64,000 bases of DNA from Ramlibacter tataouinensis (GCF_001580455.1 NZ_CP010951.1:4799001-4863000), one strand, 5' to 3'; positions 16,353 to 25,359 are shown, counted from the first letter of the stretch. Numbers and translations are program-made. The notes: a model not told the origin generated them from the sequence alone.

Positions 16353-17615
16353 TTAACCGGCGGCCGCGGGCCGCTTCATCTGGCACGACGTCGGCGTGCT
16401 GGACACATAGGGTTCCAGCTGCTTGATCGGCACGAAGGTGTAGCCGGTGTTCTCGACGTTGTAGTTGTTCTTGGCGTCCATCTTCTGCCACTTGGTGATG
16501 AACATCGTCTGTTGCAACTGGTGGTCGGAGCCGCGCATCTTCACGTCGCCGGCGAAGCTCTTGAACTCCAGGTCTTCCATCGCCCGTGCGACCTTCACCG
16601 GATCGGTGGACTTGGCCTTGGCCATGCCGGCGGCCAGCATGTTGATGCCGTTGTAGGTGGCGAAGGTATAGAAGTCGTCGTTGAAGCGCTTCTTGTACTC
16701 GTCGCCGATCTGGCGGATCTCGCCGCCGAAGTTGGAGTGGTTGTAGGCCACGCCATAGACCTCGAGGTCCTTGCCGGCGGCCAGCGCGGTGGGCGTGCCG
16801 CTCACGCCGGCGTAGTAGGCGTACAGCGGGGTCTTCATGCCGGCGTCGATCATGGCCTTGACCAGCAGGGTCATGTCCTGGCCCCAGTTGCCGGTGACGA
16901 TGGTGTCGGCGCCGGCCTGCTTGATCTTGGCGACGTAGGGCGCGAAGTCCTTCACCTGGCCGAGCGGGTGGAGGTCTTCACCCACGATCTGCACATCCGG
17001 ACGCTTGCGCTTCATCGCGTCCTTGAAGTACTTGGCTACCTGCTGGCCGTGCGCGTAGTTCTGGTTGATCAGGTAGACCTTCTTGATATTGGGCTGGTCC
17101 TTCATGAAGGAGGTCAGCGCCTCCATCTTCATGGAGGTGTCCGCATCCAGGCGGAAATGCCAGAAGCTGCAGCCCGGCGCGCCGTCCTTCTCGGGCGCGT
17201 TGGTCAGCGCCGGATCGACCGCGGCGTAGTTCAGGTACACGATCTCCTTGCCGGGGTTGCGGTCGTTGTACTTGTTGACGGCATCCAGGATGGCCCAGGC
17301 CGCGCCGGAACCGTTGCCCTGGGTCACATAGCGGAAGCCCTGGTCGATCGCGGCCTTGAGCGTGTTCAGGCTCTCCTGCGGCGTGCCCTTATTGTCGAAG
17401 CCGACCACCTCGAACTTGACGCCGGCGGGGTTCTTGGCATTGAGCTTCTCGGCCACCATCTGCCAGCTGCGCAGCTGGTTCTGGCCCACATTCGCGAAAG
17501 GTCCGGACAGCGGGTCCATGAAGGCGATCTTCACGGTCTCGCCCTTCTGTGCCAGCGCCACGCCCGATGCCGCGGCCAAGGCCGACAGGGCAATCACTTT
17601 CCATGCGAATTTCAT
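16353..17615 (-). CDS. ABC transporter substrate-binding protein, Leu/Ile/Val-type (cluster 1)
   Basis: 420 residues. A signal peptide is visible (MKFAWKVIALSALAAASGVALA, cleavage near residue 22), followed by IAFMDPLSGPFANVGQNQ, the start of the type 1 periplasmic-binding fold (Peripla_BP_6). The length exceeds the 370 residues of LivJ. It captures the substrate in the periplasm for LivHMGF. AAGGAG precedes the ATG. The setting between an acyl-CoA ligase and beta-oxidation genes suggests a carboxylic acid rather than an amino acid as substrate; that is an inference. Confidence 0.93.
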   Translation of the reverse strand: MKFAWKVIALSALAAASGVALAQKGETVKIAFMDPLSGPFANVGQNQLRSWQMVAEKLNAKNPAGVKFEVVGFDNKGTPQESLNTLKAAIDQGFRYVTQGNGSGAAWAILDAVNKYNDRNPGKEIVYLNYAAVDPALTNAPEKDGAPGCSFWHFRLDADTSMKMEALTSFMKDQPNIKKVYLINQNYAHGQQVAKYFKDAMKRKRPDVQIVGEDLHPLGQVKDFAPYVAKIKQAGADTIVTGNWGQDMTLLVKAMIDAGMKTPLYAYYAGVSGTPTALAAGKDLEVYGVAYNHSNFGGEIRQIGDEYKKRFNDDFYTFATYNGINMLAAGMAKAKSTDPVKVARAMEDLEFKSFAGDVKMRGSDHQLQQTMFITKWQKMDAKNNYNVENTGYTFVPIKQLEPYVSSTPTSCQMKRPAAAG

Positions 17616-17738
17616 GTGTTTGTCTCCTTGTGAATCGACAGGCGCAGCGTACAAGTTTTGTGCACTGCAACCGTCAGGGAATGCCCGTAAAGGTTGCGTT
17701 TTCTATCGCCGATGTGACAAGCCGCTGGGCCGCCGCTT

Positions 17739-19367
17739 TCAGGTGCCGGGCAGCTTGTAGTCCTTCAGCAACTCGCGCAGCCGCGTCTTGAGCATCTTGC
17801 CGGTCGCGCCCAGCGGTATCGCATCGACGAACACCACGTCGTCGGGGATCTGCCACTTGGCCGTCTTGCCCTCGTAGAACCTGAGCAACTCTTCTTTCGC
17901 CAGTTCCGCGCCGGGCTTCTTGACCACCACCACGATCGGCCGCTCGTCCCATTTCGGGTGCCTCATGCCGATGCAGGCCGCCATCGCCACCGCCGGGTGC
18001 GCGACGGCGATGTTCTCGACGTCGATCGAACTGATCCATTCGCCGCCGGACTTGATCACGTCCTTGCTGCGGTCGGTGATCTGCATGAAGCCATCGGCGT
18101 CTATCGTGGCCACGTCGCCGGTGGGGAACCAGCCGTCGACCAGCGGATCGCCGCCTTCGCCCTTGAAGTACTCGCGGATGACCCAGGGTCCTTTCACGTA
18201 CAGATCACCCGGCGTGCTGCCATCCCACGGCAGTTCCTCGCCTTCGGCCCCAACGATCTTCATGTCGAGCGCGAAGATGGCCCGCCCCTGCTTTAGCCGC
18301 AGCTTCATCTGCTCGCCGGCAGGCAGTTCCAGGTGCTTGTTCTTCAGCGTGCACAGGGTGCCCAGCGGGCTCATCTCGGTCATGCCCCAGGCGTGAAGCA
18401 CGTCGACGCCGTAGTCCTCGCGGAAGGCATTGATCATGGCCGGCGGGCAGGCCGAGCCGCCGATCACCGTACGCTTGAGCGCGGAGAACCGCAGGCCGTT
18501 GGGCTTCATGTGGCCCAACAGCATTTGCCACACCGTGGGCACGCCGGCAGCAAGAGTGACGTGTTCGTCCTCGATCAGCTCGTAGACCGACTTGCCGTCC
18601 AGCGCCGGCCCCGGAAACACCACCTTGCAGCCGGTGAGCGCGGCTGAATAAGGTAGCCCCCACGCGTTAACGTGGAACATCGGCACGACGGGAAGCACGC
18701 TGTCGCGCGCCGACAGGTTCATGACGTCGGGCAGCGCCGCCGCATAGGCATGCAGCACGGTGGAGCGGTGGCTATAAAGCGCCCCCTTGGGGTTGCCCGT
18801 GGTGCCGCTGGTGTAGCACATGCTGGAGGCGGAATTCTCGTCGAAGCTCGGCCAGTCGTAGCTGGTGGATTGGCCGCCGATCCAGTCTTCGTAGGCCACC
18901 AGGTTGGGAATGCCGCTGTCCGCGGGCAGGCGGTCGGCGGCGCACAGGGCGACGAACTTCCGGATCGAGGGCGCCTTGGCGTGGACCGCCTGCGCCAGCG
19001 GCAGGAACGTGAGGTCGAAGCACAGGACCTGGTCTTCAGCGTGGTTGGCGATCCAGGCGATCTGCTCCGGGTGCAGCCGGGGGTTGATGGTGTGCAGCAC
19101 GCGGCCCGAGCCGCTGACGCCGAAATACAACTCCAGATGGCGGTAGCCGTTCCAGGCCAGCGTGGCCACGCGGTCGGACAACTGCAGCTTCATGACGTCC
19201 AGGGCATGGGCCACTTGCTTGGCCCGCGCCGCGGCATCGCGCCAGGTGTAGCGGTGGATGTCGCCTTCGACCCGCCTGGAAACGATCTCCCCATCGCCGT
19301 GGTGACGCTGCGCGAATTCGATCAGCGAGGAAATAAGAAGGGGCTGGTTCTGCATCAGGCCAAGCAT
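17739..19367 (-). CDS. Acyl-CoA ligase (AMP-binding, DmdB-like)
   Basis: 542 residues of the ANL superfamily. The P-loop-like motif YTSGTTGNPKGALYSH, the HAWGMTEMSPLG motif, GWFPTGDVATIDADG and the C-terminal GATGKMLKTRLRE catalytic Lys are all visible. The N-terminus (MLGLMQNQPLLISSLIEFA) matches the subgroup that includes 3-(methylthio)propionyl-CoA ligase DmdB and medium-chain ligases. It activates a carboxylic acid with ATP and CoA. AAAAGGAG precedes the ATG. It is divergent from the AraC-type gene and upstream of the transporter, so uptake, activation and beta-oxidation are adjacent. Confidence 0.93.
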   Translation of the reverse strand: MLGLMQNQPLLISSLIEFAQRHHGDGEIVSRRVEGDIHRYTWRDAAARAKQVAHALDVMKLQLSDRVATLAWNGYRHLELYFGVSGSGRVLHTINPRLHPEQIAWIANHAEDQVLCFDLTFLPLAQAVHAKAPSIRKFVALCAADRLPADSGIPNLVAYEDWIGGQSTSYDWPSFDENSASSMCYTSGTTGNPKGALYSHRSTVLHAYAAALPDVMNLSARDSVLPVVPMFHVNAWGLPYSAALTGCKVVFPGPALDGKSVYELIEDEHVTLAAGVPTVWQMLLGHMKPNGLRFSALKRTVIGGSACPPAMINAFREDYGVDVLHAWGMTEMSPLGTLCTLKNKHLELPAGEQMKLRLKQGRAIFALDMKIVGAEGEELPWDGSTPGDLYVKGPWVIREYFKGEGGDPLVDGWFPTGDVATIDADGFMQITDRSKDVIKSGGEWISSIDVENIAVAHPAVAMAACIGMRHPKWDERPIVVVVKKPGAELAKEELLRFYEGKTAKWQIPDDVVFVDAIPLGATGKMLKTRLRELLKDYKLPGT

Positions 19368-19505
19368 GGAGTCTCCTTTTATGGTTTCTAGGAAGCGACA
19401 AGGCGGATGGTAAGCCGCTGAGCGTGCGGTACGGCAACACCTGTCGCCGCGCGGACACTTCCTCATGCCACCGAGTACTTGCGTGCGGCGCGGGAAAGGT
19501 TTGGA

Positions 19506-20540
19506 ATGTGGATCATGGCTGAGGTTGCGACCCATTCGAGCGCCTGGGTACGGGGCGTTCTCAGCCTGTTCGCCACGCAGGGCGCCGAGACGGCCTGGCT
19601 GCTGCACGAGGCCGGCATCGATCCGGCGCGCCTCGCAGCCGCGCACGGGCGCTTCGCCATCGAGGACGTCGACCGCCTGTGGACGCTCGCGCTGGCGCGC
19701 ACCGGCCAGGCCACCCTGGGGCTGGACCGGCCCCTGGCCCGCCGGCACATCTACTTCGATTTGGCGGTGCGGGCCATGTGGTCCAGCCGCGACCTGGATT
19801 CCGCGCTGGCGGTCTTGTCGCAGTACCTGGCGCTGATCCACGATGCCGCCGCCTTCAGGATGGTGCCCGAGCGCGGCGGCCACTGGTTGGTTTTCGACGA
19901 TGCTGGCGCCGGTCCCAGCCCGCGCCAGCGCATCGAATTCATGATGCTGGCGCTGCATCTGCTGTGCCAGCACGTCACCCGCCACCGGGTCCGCCTGCTG
20001 GCCGCCGACTTCGTGTTCCCGGAGCCGGCGGACCTGCACCCGTACCGGATGGCGTTCCACTGTCCTTTGCGGTTTGGCCAGGCGGCCAACCGCCTCCTGG
20101 TGGGCAAGGAGGACCTGGCCTTGCCGGTGGCCGGGCAAGGCGAATCGCTGTTCGCGGTACAGGATCGCGTCATCGAGGACCGGCTCGCCCGCCTGGCAGG
20201 CGCGCGCACCACTTACCGTGCGAGCGAAGAGATCGTGCGCCGCCTGCACCTGGGCGAACCGCGGCGCGCGGACCTGGCCCGCAGCCTGGGCCTGACCGAC
20301 CGCGCACTGGCGAGCACGCTGCGCGCCGAGGGCCACACCTTCGAGCAACTGCTCGATGACGTGCGCAAGGACCTGGCCGCGCAGTACCTGGGCCTGCCCG
20401 GTTACGAAACGGCTCAGGTGGCGAACCTGCTCGGCTGGGAAACGGCCGCGCAACTCGCCGGAGCCTGCAAGCGCTGGTTCGGCGCCGGCACGGACGAACT
20501 CCCTCGCAGCATGGCCGCACGCGGCAAGTCCCTGCGCTGA
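19506..20540 (+). CDS. AraC-family transcriptional regulator
   Basis: 344 residues. The N-terminal half matches the arabinose-binding-like AraC domain found in OruR/ArgR-type regulators, with FDLAVRAMWSSRDLDSAL. The C-terminal region carries helix-turn-helix segments (RRADLARSLGLTDRALASTLRAEGHTFEQLL and AQVANLLGWETAAQLAGACKRWFG, given here as family features around residues 250-320). ATG at 19506 is chosen for its GGAAAGG ribosome-binding site; an upstream TTG is weaker. It is divergent from the acyl-CoA ligase gene with a 138-bp shared promoter region, so it probably controls the ligase and importer unit. Confidence 0.88.
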   Translation: MWIMAEVATHSSAWVRGVLSLFATQGAETAWLLHEAGIDPARLAAAHGRFAIEDVDRLWTLALARTGQATLGLDRPLARRHIYFDLAVRAMWSSRDLDSALAVLSQYLALIHDAAAFRMVPERGGHWLVFDDAGAGPSPRQRIEFMMLALHLLCQHVTRHRVRLLAADFVFPEPADLHPYRMAFHCPLRFGQAANRLLVGKEDLALPVAGQGESLFAVQDRVIEDRLARLAGARTTYRASEEIVRRLHLGEPRRADLARSLGLTDRALASTLRAEGHTFEQLLDDVRKDLAAQYLGLPGYETAQVANLLGWETAAQLAGACKRWFGAGTDELPRSMAARGKSLR

Positions 20541-20649
20541 ATAGCGGCCGGCATCCCGGGCATGGCTTCCCCGACGGCGGACGAACCGGCACGCCGGCTT
20601 GTGCCTGAGCTTCTTGGCCCTGCCCGCCCCATGTTTTCGCCCTTGCGCG

Positions 20650-20655
20650 GACAAT
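20650..20655 (+). promoter_or_regulatory. -10-like hexamer 6 nt before selO ATG
   Basis: GACAAT is followed by exactly 6 nt and then the ATG, with no Shine-Dalgarno sequence. A transcript from this promoter would start at or next to the A of the start codon. The same geometry is found at seven other genes of the window. Confidence 0.4.
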
Positions 20656-20661
20656 CCGGTG

Positions 20662-22146
20662 ATGACCGCCGTTCTCGACGCTCCGGCACTGGACATCGCT
20701 GCCGCCTGGCCCAACAGCTTGGCCGCGCTGGGCCCGGCCTTCTACACCGAGCTGGCCCCCACGCCCTTGCCCGACCCCTACCTGGTCGGCATCAATCCGT
20801 CCCTGGCCGCGGCGCTCGGCCTGGACGCACAGCGGCTGGCCTCGCGCGCGGGCGTCGAGGCCTTCACCGGCAACGCGCCGGTCGCGGGTTCGCGGCCGCT
20901 GGCCAGCGTCTACAGCGGCCACCAGTTCGGCGTGTGGGCCGGCCAGCTCGGCGACGGCCGCGCCATCCTGCTTGGCGAAATCGAGAGCCCGGCCGGTCCG
21001 CATGAACTCCAGCTCAAGGGCTGCGGGCGCACGCCCTACTCGCGCATGGGCGACGGCCGCGCCGTGCTGCGCTCCAGCATCCGCGAATTCCTGGGCTCCG
21101 AGGCCATGCACGGGCTCGGCATCCCGACCACGCGCGCGCTGATCGTCACCGGCTCCGATGCGCCCGTGCGCCGCGAGGAGATCGAGACCTCGGCGGTCGT
21201 GACGCGGGTGTCGCCCTCGTTCATCCGCTTCGGCCATTTCGAGCATTTCTCCGCCCGCGGCCAGATCGACGAGCTGCGGCGGCTGGCTGACTATGTGGTC
21301 GACCGGTTCTATCCGGAGTGCCGCGGCACGCCGAAGTTCGCCGGCAACCCGTATGCGGCCCTGCTCGAACAGGCGAGCGAGCGCACCGCGGCCATGGTGG
21401 CGCAGTGGCAGGCGGTGGGCTTTTGCCACGGCGTGATGAACACCGACAACATGAGCATCCTGGCGCTGACCATCGACTACGGGCCGTTCCAGTTCCTCGA
21501 CGCCTTCGATCCCGGCCACATTTGCAACCACAGCGACGACGCCGGCCGCTACGCTTACAACCGCCAGCCCCAGGTCGCCTACTGGAACCTGTTCTGCCTC
21601 GGCCAGGCCCTGCTGCCCCTGATCGGCGACCAGGAACTCGCGCTGGCGGCGCTGGAGTCGTACAAGACCGTGTTCCCGCGGGAACTGCAGGCGCGCATGG
21701 GCGCCAAGCTGGGACTGGCCGATGCGCGCGAGGGCGACCGCGAGCTGCTGGAGGCCACGCTCAAGCTGCTGGCGGCCGATCGCGTGGACTACACGATCTT
21801 CTGGCGCCGCCTGACCCGCCATGTCGCCGGCGACAGCAGCGAGGCGGTGCGTGACCTTTTCCTCGATCGGGAAGGTTTTGACCGCTGGCTGGCGCGCTAC
21901 CAAGAACGCCTGGGCGCCGGGACGGCCGAAGCTGCGCAGCGCATGCGACAGGTGAACCCGAAATACGTGCTGCGCAACCACCTGTGCGAGATCGCCATCC
22001 GGCAGGCGAAACTGAAGGATTTTTCGGAGGTCGAAACGCTGCTGGCCCTCATGCAGTCCCCGTTCGAGGAGCATCCCGCGCACGAGGACAAGGCCGGCAT
22101 CCCGCCCGACTGGGCGCAACACATCGAAATCAGCTGCTCGTCATGA
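20662..22146 (+). CDS. selO: Protein adenylyltransferase SelO (YdiU family)
   Basis: 494 residues, the usual length for bacterial SelO. This pseudokinase-fold enzyme transfers AMP from ATP to Ser/Thr/Tyr of proteins involved in redox balance. Visible are YSGHQFGVWAGQLGDGRAI, LQLKGCGRTPYSRMGDGRAVLRSS (described here as the glycine-rich nucleotide region) and GVMNTDNMSI with the metal-binding Asn/Asp. The C-terminus is SCSS, where eukaryotic homologues place selenocysteine. The stop overlaps msrB by 4 nt, giving a coupled redox pair. The ATG lies 6 nt after GACAAT and lacks a ribosome-binding site. Confidence 0.94.
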   Translation: MTAVLDAPALDIAAAWPNSLAALGPAFYTELAPTPLPDPYLVGINPSLAAALGLDAQRLASRAGVEAFTGNAPVAGSRPLASVYSGHQFGVWAGQLGDGRAILLGEIESPAGPHELQLKGCGRTPYSRMGDGRAVLRSSIREFLGSEAMHGLGIPTTRALIVTGSDAPVRREEIETSAVVTRVSPSFIRFGHFEHFSARGQIDELRRLADYVVDRFYPECRGTPKFAGNPYAALLEQASERTAAMVAQWQAVGFCHGVMNTDNMSILALTIDYGPFQFLDAFDPGHICNHSDDAGRYAYNRQPQVAYWNLFCLGQALLPLIGDQELALAALESYKTVFPRELQARMGAKLGLADAREGDRELLEATLKLLAADRVDYTIFWRRLTRHVAGDSSEAVRDLFLDREGFDRWLARYQERLGAGTAEAAQRMRQVNPKYVLRNHLCEIAIRQAKLKDFSEVETLLALMQSPFEEHPAHEDKAGIPPDWAQHIEISCSS

Positions 22147-22556
22147 CCTACAAAATCGAGAAGACCGAAGACGAATGGAAGGCCCTGCTCGCGAGCAAGG
22201 GGGCGGAACCCGGCGCCTTCCAGATCACGCGGCACGCCGCGACCGAGCGCCCGTTCACCGGCAAGTACGAAGCGGTGTGGGACGACGGCAGTTACCATTG
22301 CATCTGTTGCGGCGCCAAGCTGTTCGACTCCGACACCAAATTCGACGCCGGCTGCGGCTGGCCCAGTTTCGACAAGGCCGTGCCCGGGGCGATCAAGGAT
22401 ATCCGCGACACCAGCCACGGCATGGTCCGCACCGAGACCGTGTGCGCCGAATGCGGCGCGCACCTGGGCCATGTGTTCGAGGATGGCCCGACCGACACCG
22501 GACTGCGCTACTGCATGAATTCGGCTTCGCTCGATTTCCATGCCGGCAAAAAATAA
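22143..22556 (+). CDS. msrB: Peptide-methionine (R)-S-oxide reductase MsrB
   Basis: 137 residues. The zinc site is formed by C53/C56 (CICC) and C101/C104 (CAEC). The catalytic cysteine is C124 in RYCMNSASL. It repairs methionine-R-sulfoxide in proteins. The ATG lies within the selO stop (ATGA overlap), so it is translationally coupled to selO. A conserved GCGWPSF segment around 70-76 carries a further cysteine that could serve in recycling. Confidence 0.96.
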   Translation: MTYKIEKTEDEWKALLASKGAEPGAFQITRHAATERPFTGKYEAVWDDGSYHCICCGAKLFDSDTKFDAGCGWPSFDKAVPGAIKDIRDTSHGMVRTETVCAECGAHLGHVFEDGPTDTGLRYCMNSASLDFHAGKK

Positions 22557-22567
22557 CTCGCCCTCTC

Positions 22568-23113
22568 ATGAAGCTACTGCTCGACTTTTTCCCGATCATC
22601 CTGTTCTTCGCGGCCTTCAAGATCGCGGGCATCTACGTCGCCACCGGCGTGGCCATCGCCGCCACCATCGTCCAGATCGCCTGGATACGGCACAGCACCG
22701 GCAAGGTCGAACCCATGCAGTGGGTCAGCCTGGCCGTGATCTTGCTGTTCGGCGGCGCGACCATCGCCCTGCAGAACGAAACCTTCATCAAGTGGAAACC
22801 CACGGTGCTGTACTGGCTGATGGGCGGCACCTTGGCCGCCGGCCAGCTGGTTTTCCGCAAGAACCTGCTGAAGTCGCTGATGGGCTCGCAGCTCGAACTG
22901 CCCGACAACGCCTGGCGCGTCACCAACTGGAGCTGGATCACCTTCTTCGCGGTGATGGGCGTGTTGAACCTGTGGGTCGCCTTCAACTTTGACACCGACA
23001 CCTGGGTCAACTTCAAGCTGTTCGGCGGCATGGGCCTGATGATCCTGTTCGTCCTGGGCCAGGCCGTCTATCTCGGCCGCTACATGAAGACCGAAGAAAT
23101 CCACAAGCCCTGA
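22568..23113 (+). CDS. yciB: Inner membrane septation protein YciB/IspZ
   Basis: 181 residues, the usual length. The N-terminus MKLLLDFFPIILFFAAFK is characteristic of the YciB/IspA/IspZ family, and five hydrophobic segments are visible. The C-terminal segment ITFFAVMGVLNLWVAF is typical of the family. It takes part in cell-envelope and septum synthesis in the inner membrane. It starts 11 nt after msrB. A 267-bp mobile repeat follows 5 nt after the stop and separates it from bolA, which is usually its direct neighbour in Burkholderiales. Confidence 0.95.
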   Translation: MKLLLDFFPIILFFAAFKIAGIYVATGVAIAATIVQIAWIRHSTGKVEPMQWVSLAVILLFGGATIALQNETFIKWKPTVLYWLMGGTLAAGQLVFRKNLLKSLMGSQLELPDNAWRVTNWSWITFFAVMGVLNLWVAFNFDTDTWVNFKLFGGMGLMILFVLGQAVYLGRYMKTEEIHKP

Positions 23114-23118
23114 AGGTC

Positions 23119-23385
23119 TAGGGCCTGTTAACGCTATGGGAGGGCTCGCGTGACCCAGGAAACGGGCGCCATCAAGGCGCAAAGCACAGCCGGGGTGGGG
23201 CCCCGGCGAGCATTTGCAACGCCGAGGGCGCCCGTTTCCTGGGTCACCCTTCGGGCCGGTGGCTGGCAGGCCGCATGGCGTCGTTGCGGCCTCGTTGTGT
23301 GCACGAGCACACGGCCTCGGCCGCGCCTAGCCCTGCAGCCTGCCAGCCACCGGCGCGAGCCCTCGCATAGTGTTAACAGGCCCTA
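23119..23385. mobile_element. MITE-like repeat, family A, copy 2 (267 bp, inverted relative to copy 1)
   Basis: The terminal inverted repeats (about 23119-23150 and 23354-23385) and the two internal arms match copy 1 at 5125-5391 read in the opposite direction, with about 10 base differences over 267 bp. The left end abuts the yciB stop region, and the right end abuts the AAGGAG of bolA. A reading frame of about 78 codons inside both copies gives nearly the same peptide, but this follows from repeat identity and is not evidence of a gene. Confidence 0.85.
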
Positions 23386-23395
23386 AAGGAGCGCC

Positions 23396-23662
23396 ATGGC
23401 CACCGGCATCACCGCCGACGCGCTGCGCGCGCGGCTCGAGGAAGTCCTCGCCCCCACCCGGCTTGAAGTGCTGGACGAAAGCTGGCAGCATGAAGGCCAT
23501 GCAGGTGCCGATGGCACCGGCTTCGGCACCCACTTCCGGGTCCGCATCGCTTCGCCGCAGTTCACCGGCCGCTCGCGGGTGGCCCAGCATCGCCTTGTGT
23601 ATGATGCGCTGCAAGATTTCGTCGACCGCGGGCTGCACGCCCTGGCGATTGAAACCCTCTGA
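23396..23662 (+). CDS. BolA-family protein
   Basis: 88 residues. The sequence shows the BolA fold with FRVRIASPQFTGRSRVAQHRLVYDAL, including the conserved RVAQHR loop and a final helix ending in GLHALAI. BolA proteins bind [2Fe-2S] clusters with monothiol glutaredoxins and act in iron-sulfur homeostasis. AAGGAG lies directly after the end of the mobile repeat, so the repeat inserted without touching the ribosome-binding site. The gene is followed by a parvulin gene 31 nt downstream. Confidence 0.93.
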   Translation: MATGITADALRARLEEVLAPTRLEVLDESWQHEGHAGADGTGFGTHFRVRIASPQFTGRSRVAQHRLVYDALQDFVDRGLHALAIETL

Positions 23663-23693
23663 TACCTTTCCAGTGACCCCCTAGGGACCTCCC

Positions 23694-24473
23694 ATGAAGC
23701 ACCTTCTCCTGTCCGCGGCCGCGGCAGCCGTGTTCGCCCTTGCCCTGCCCGCCGCCGCCCAGAACGTCGCGATCGTCAACGGCAAGCCCGTTCCCAAGTC
23801 CCGCGTCGACGTGCTGGCTTCGCAGATCGCGCGCACCGGCCGGCCGGTCAGCCCGGAGATGCAGACCCAGCTGAAGGAAGAAGTGGTCCTGCGCGAGATC
23901 TTCATGCAGGAAGCGCAGCAGCGCGGCCTGGACGGTTCCGACGACTTCAAGAACCAGATGGAGCTGGCCCGCCAGACCATCCTGATCAAGGAGCTGTTCA
24001 CCGACTACCAGAAGAAGAACCCGGTGACGGACGCCGAAATCCAGGCCGAGTACGACAAGTTCGCCGCGGCCTCCGGTGGCAAGGAATACCGCACGCGCCA
24101 CATCCTGGTCGAGGAAGAGGCCCAGGCCAAGAAGATCATCGCCGACCTGAAGAAGGGCGCGAAGTTCGACGACCTGGCGAAGAAGCAGTCCAAGGATCCC
24201 GGCTCCGCGCAAAAGGGCGGCGACCTGGACTGGGCCACCCCCTCCAGCTTCGTGCCCGAGTTCGCGCAGGCCATGGTCAAGTTGAACAAGGGCCAGGTGA
24301 CGCAGGAGCCGGTCAAGAGCAACTTCGGCTGGCACGTGATCCGCGTGGACGAAATCCGCGAGGCGCAGCTGCCCAAGCTCGAGGAAGTCAAGCCGCAGAT
24401 CGCGCAGCAGCTGCAGCAGCAGAAGCTGGCGAAGTTCCAGGAAGACCTGCGCGCCAAGGCCAAGGTCGAATAA
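23694..24473 (+). CDS. Periplasmic parvulin-type peptidylprolyl isomerase
   Basis: 259 residues. A signal peptide (MKHLLLSAAAAAVFALALPAAAQ) is followed by a SurA-like N-terminal helical part. A single parvulin domain (about residues 130-225) carries YRTRHILVEEE, GGDLDWATPSSFVPEFAQA and FGWHVIRV. A C-terminal coiled, Gln-rich helix follows. It assists outer-membrane protein folding in the periplasm. It ends in front of two terminator hairpins. The size and the single domain resemble PrsA/PpiC-type rather than full SurA. Confidence 0.93.
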   Translation: MKHLLLSAAAAAVFALALPAAAQNVAIVNGKPVPKSRVDVLASQIARTGRPVSPEMQTQLKEEVVLREIFMQEAQQRGLDGSDDFKNQMELARQTILIKELFTDYQKKNPVTDAEIQAEYDKFAAASGGKEYRTRHILVEEEAQAKKIIADLKKGAKFDDLAKKQSKDPGSAQKGGDLDWATPSSFVPEFAQAMVKLNKGQVTQEPVKSNFGWHVIRVDEIREAQLPKLEEVKPQIAQQLQQQKLAKFQEDLRAKAKVE

Positions 24474-24491
24474 GCGGATTCCTAGTCGAGA

Positions 24492-24517
24492 AAAACGCGG
24501 CCCCCGGGCCGCGTTTT
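24492..24517. terminator. Bidirectional intrinsic terminator
   Basis: Perfect 12-bp stem (24492-24503/24506-24517, AAAACGCGGCCC) with a 2-nt loop. A-run and T-run on the two sides make it usable for the parvulin gene on the plus strand and the membrane-protein gene on the minus strand. Confidence 0.85.
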
Positions 24518-24525
24518 CCGTTGGG

Positions 24526-24551
24526 AAACGCGACCCCCGAGCCGCGTTTTT
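24526..24551 (+). terminator. Second terminator hairpin, near-duplicate of the first
   Basis: Arms AAACGCG (24526-24532) and CGCGTTT (24543-24549) with a 10-nt loop and T-run 24547-24551. It repeats the plan of the preceding hairpin 34 bp upstream. The T-run overlaps the stop codon of the convergent minus-strand gene. Confidence 0.7.
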
Positions 24552-25294
24552 CATTTCTTGCCGGTGATCGCGGCGACGGCGCTCAGGAGGCCGATCATCA
24601 CTGGCTGGTGCACCATGTACCAGCTCAGGCTCCAGCGGCCCATCCAGGCCAGTGGCGCGGTCGCCTGCGGCAGCGGCCGCGCCACCCAGTGGCGCCTGTT
24701 CGCAATCAGCCATAGCCCGGCCGCCATGCCCCACCACATCACCCCCAGCCAGGGCAGCAGCGGCACGTAGTCCTCGGTGACCGGCTTGCGGCTGACCAGG
24801 CCCAGCCAGTTCCAGATGCGGCCGTTCAGGAAATCGAGCGCGGGCCACTGCGCGTGGGCCAGTTCCGCCACCGGCTTGGCAGCGATCGCCAGCGCGCCGG
24901 CCAGCCACAGCCAACGGCCCCAGTTCGACGAGCCGCGCACCACGATCAACATCAGCGCGATGCCGTGCAGCACCCCGAAGTAGATGAAGCTGTGCGGGAA
25001 CATCCAGTAGGAGCCCAGGGTGACCAGCAGCGCGCAGCCCGCGACCTGCAGCCAACGCCGCCGGAAGCGCGCCCAGGACTGCGCCTGCGCCACGGCCACC
25101 GCCTGGCCGAGGCCGGCGCAGAACAGGAACAGGCTGACGATGGCCGTGCGCTGCCCGGTCCAGAAGGGATCGCGGTAGAAGTCCTGCCGGATCCAGCCGA
25201 AGTAGTTCAGGTCGAAGCAGAAGTGGAACGCCGTCATCCAGACGATGGCGGCGCCGCGCAGGGCGTCGATGCTGTCGTAGCGCTGGCCGGGCAT
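24551..25294 (-). CDS. DUF1624-type membrane protein (heparan-alpha-glucosaminide N-acetyltransferase-like)
   Basis: 247 residues with about seven hydrophobic helices. The N-terminus RYDSIDALRGAAIVWMTAFHFCFDLN is the hallmark of the DUF1624/YeiB-like acyltransferase superfamily (LDxLRG-type start, then a conserved His in the first helix). The activity is not known for the bacterial members; transfer of acyl groups in the inner membrane is the family expectation. The ATG has no ribosome-binding site but lies 6 nt after TAAACT. Convergent with the parvulin gene. Confidence 0.85.
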   Translation of the reverse strand: MPGQRYDSIDALRGAAIVWMTAFHFCFDLNYFGWIRQDFYRDPFWTGQRTAIVSLFLFCAGLGQAVAVAQAQSWARFRRRWLQVAGCALLVTLGSYWMFPHSFIYFGVLHGIALMLIVVRGSSNWGRWLWLAGALAIAAKPVAELAHAQWPALDFLNGRIWNWLGLVSRKPVTEDYVPLLPWLGVMWWGMAAGLWLIANRRHWVARPLPQATAPLAWMGRWSLSWYMVHQPVMIGLLSAVAAITGKK

Positions 25295-25300
25295 GGGACT

Positions 25301-25306
25301 AGTTTA
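25301..25306 (-). promoter_or_regulatory. -10-like hexamer 6 nt before the DUF1624 gene ATG
   Basis: On the minus strand TAAACT is followed by 6 nt and the ATG at 25294, with no Shine-Dalgarno sequence. Candidate leaderless start, same geometry as at seven other genes. Confidence 0.35.
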
Positions 25307-25359
25307 GGGCTGGGCCCACCTCGAGCCGGCCCGCCACCGGAGGGATGGACCGGGAGACT

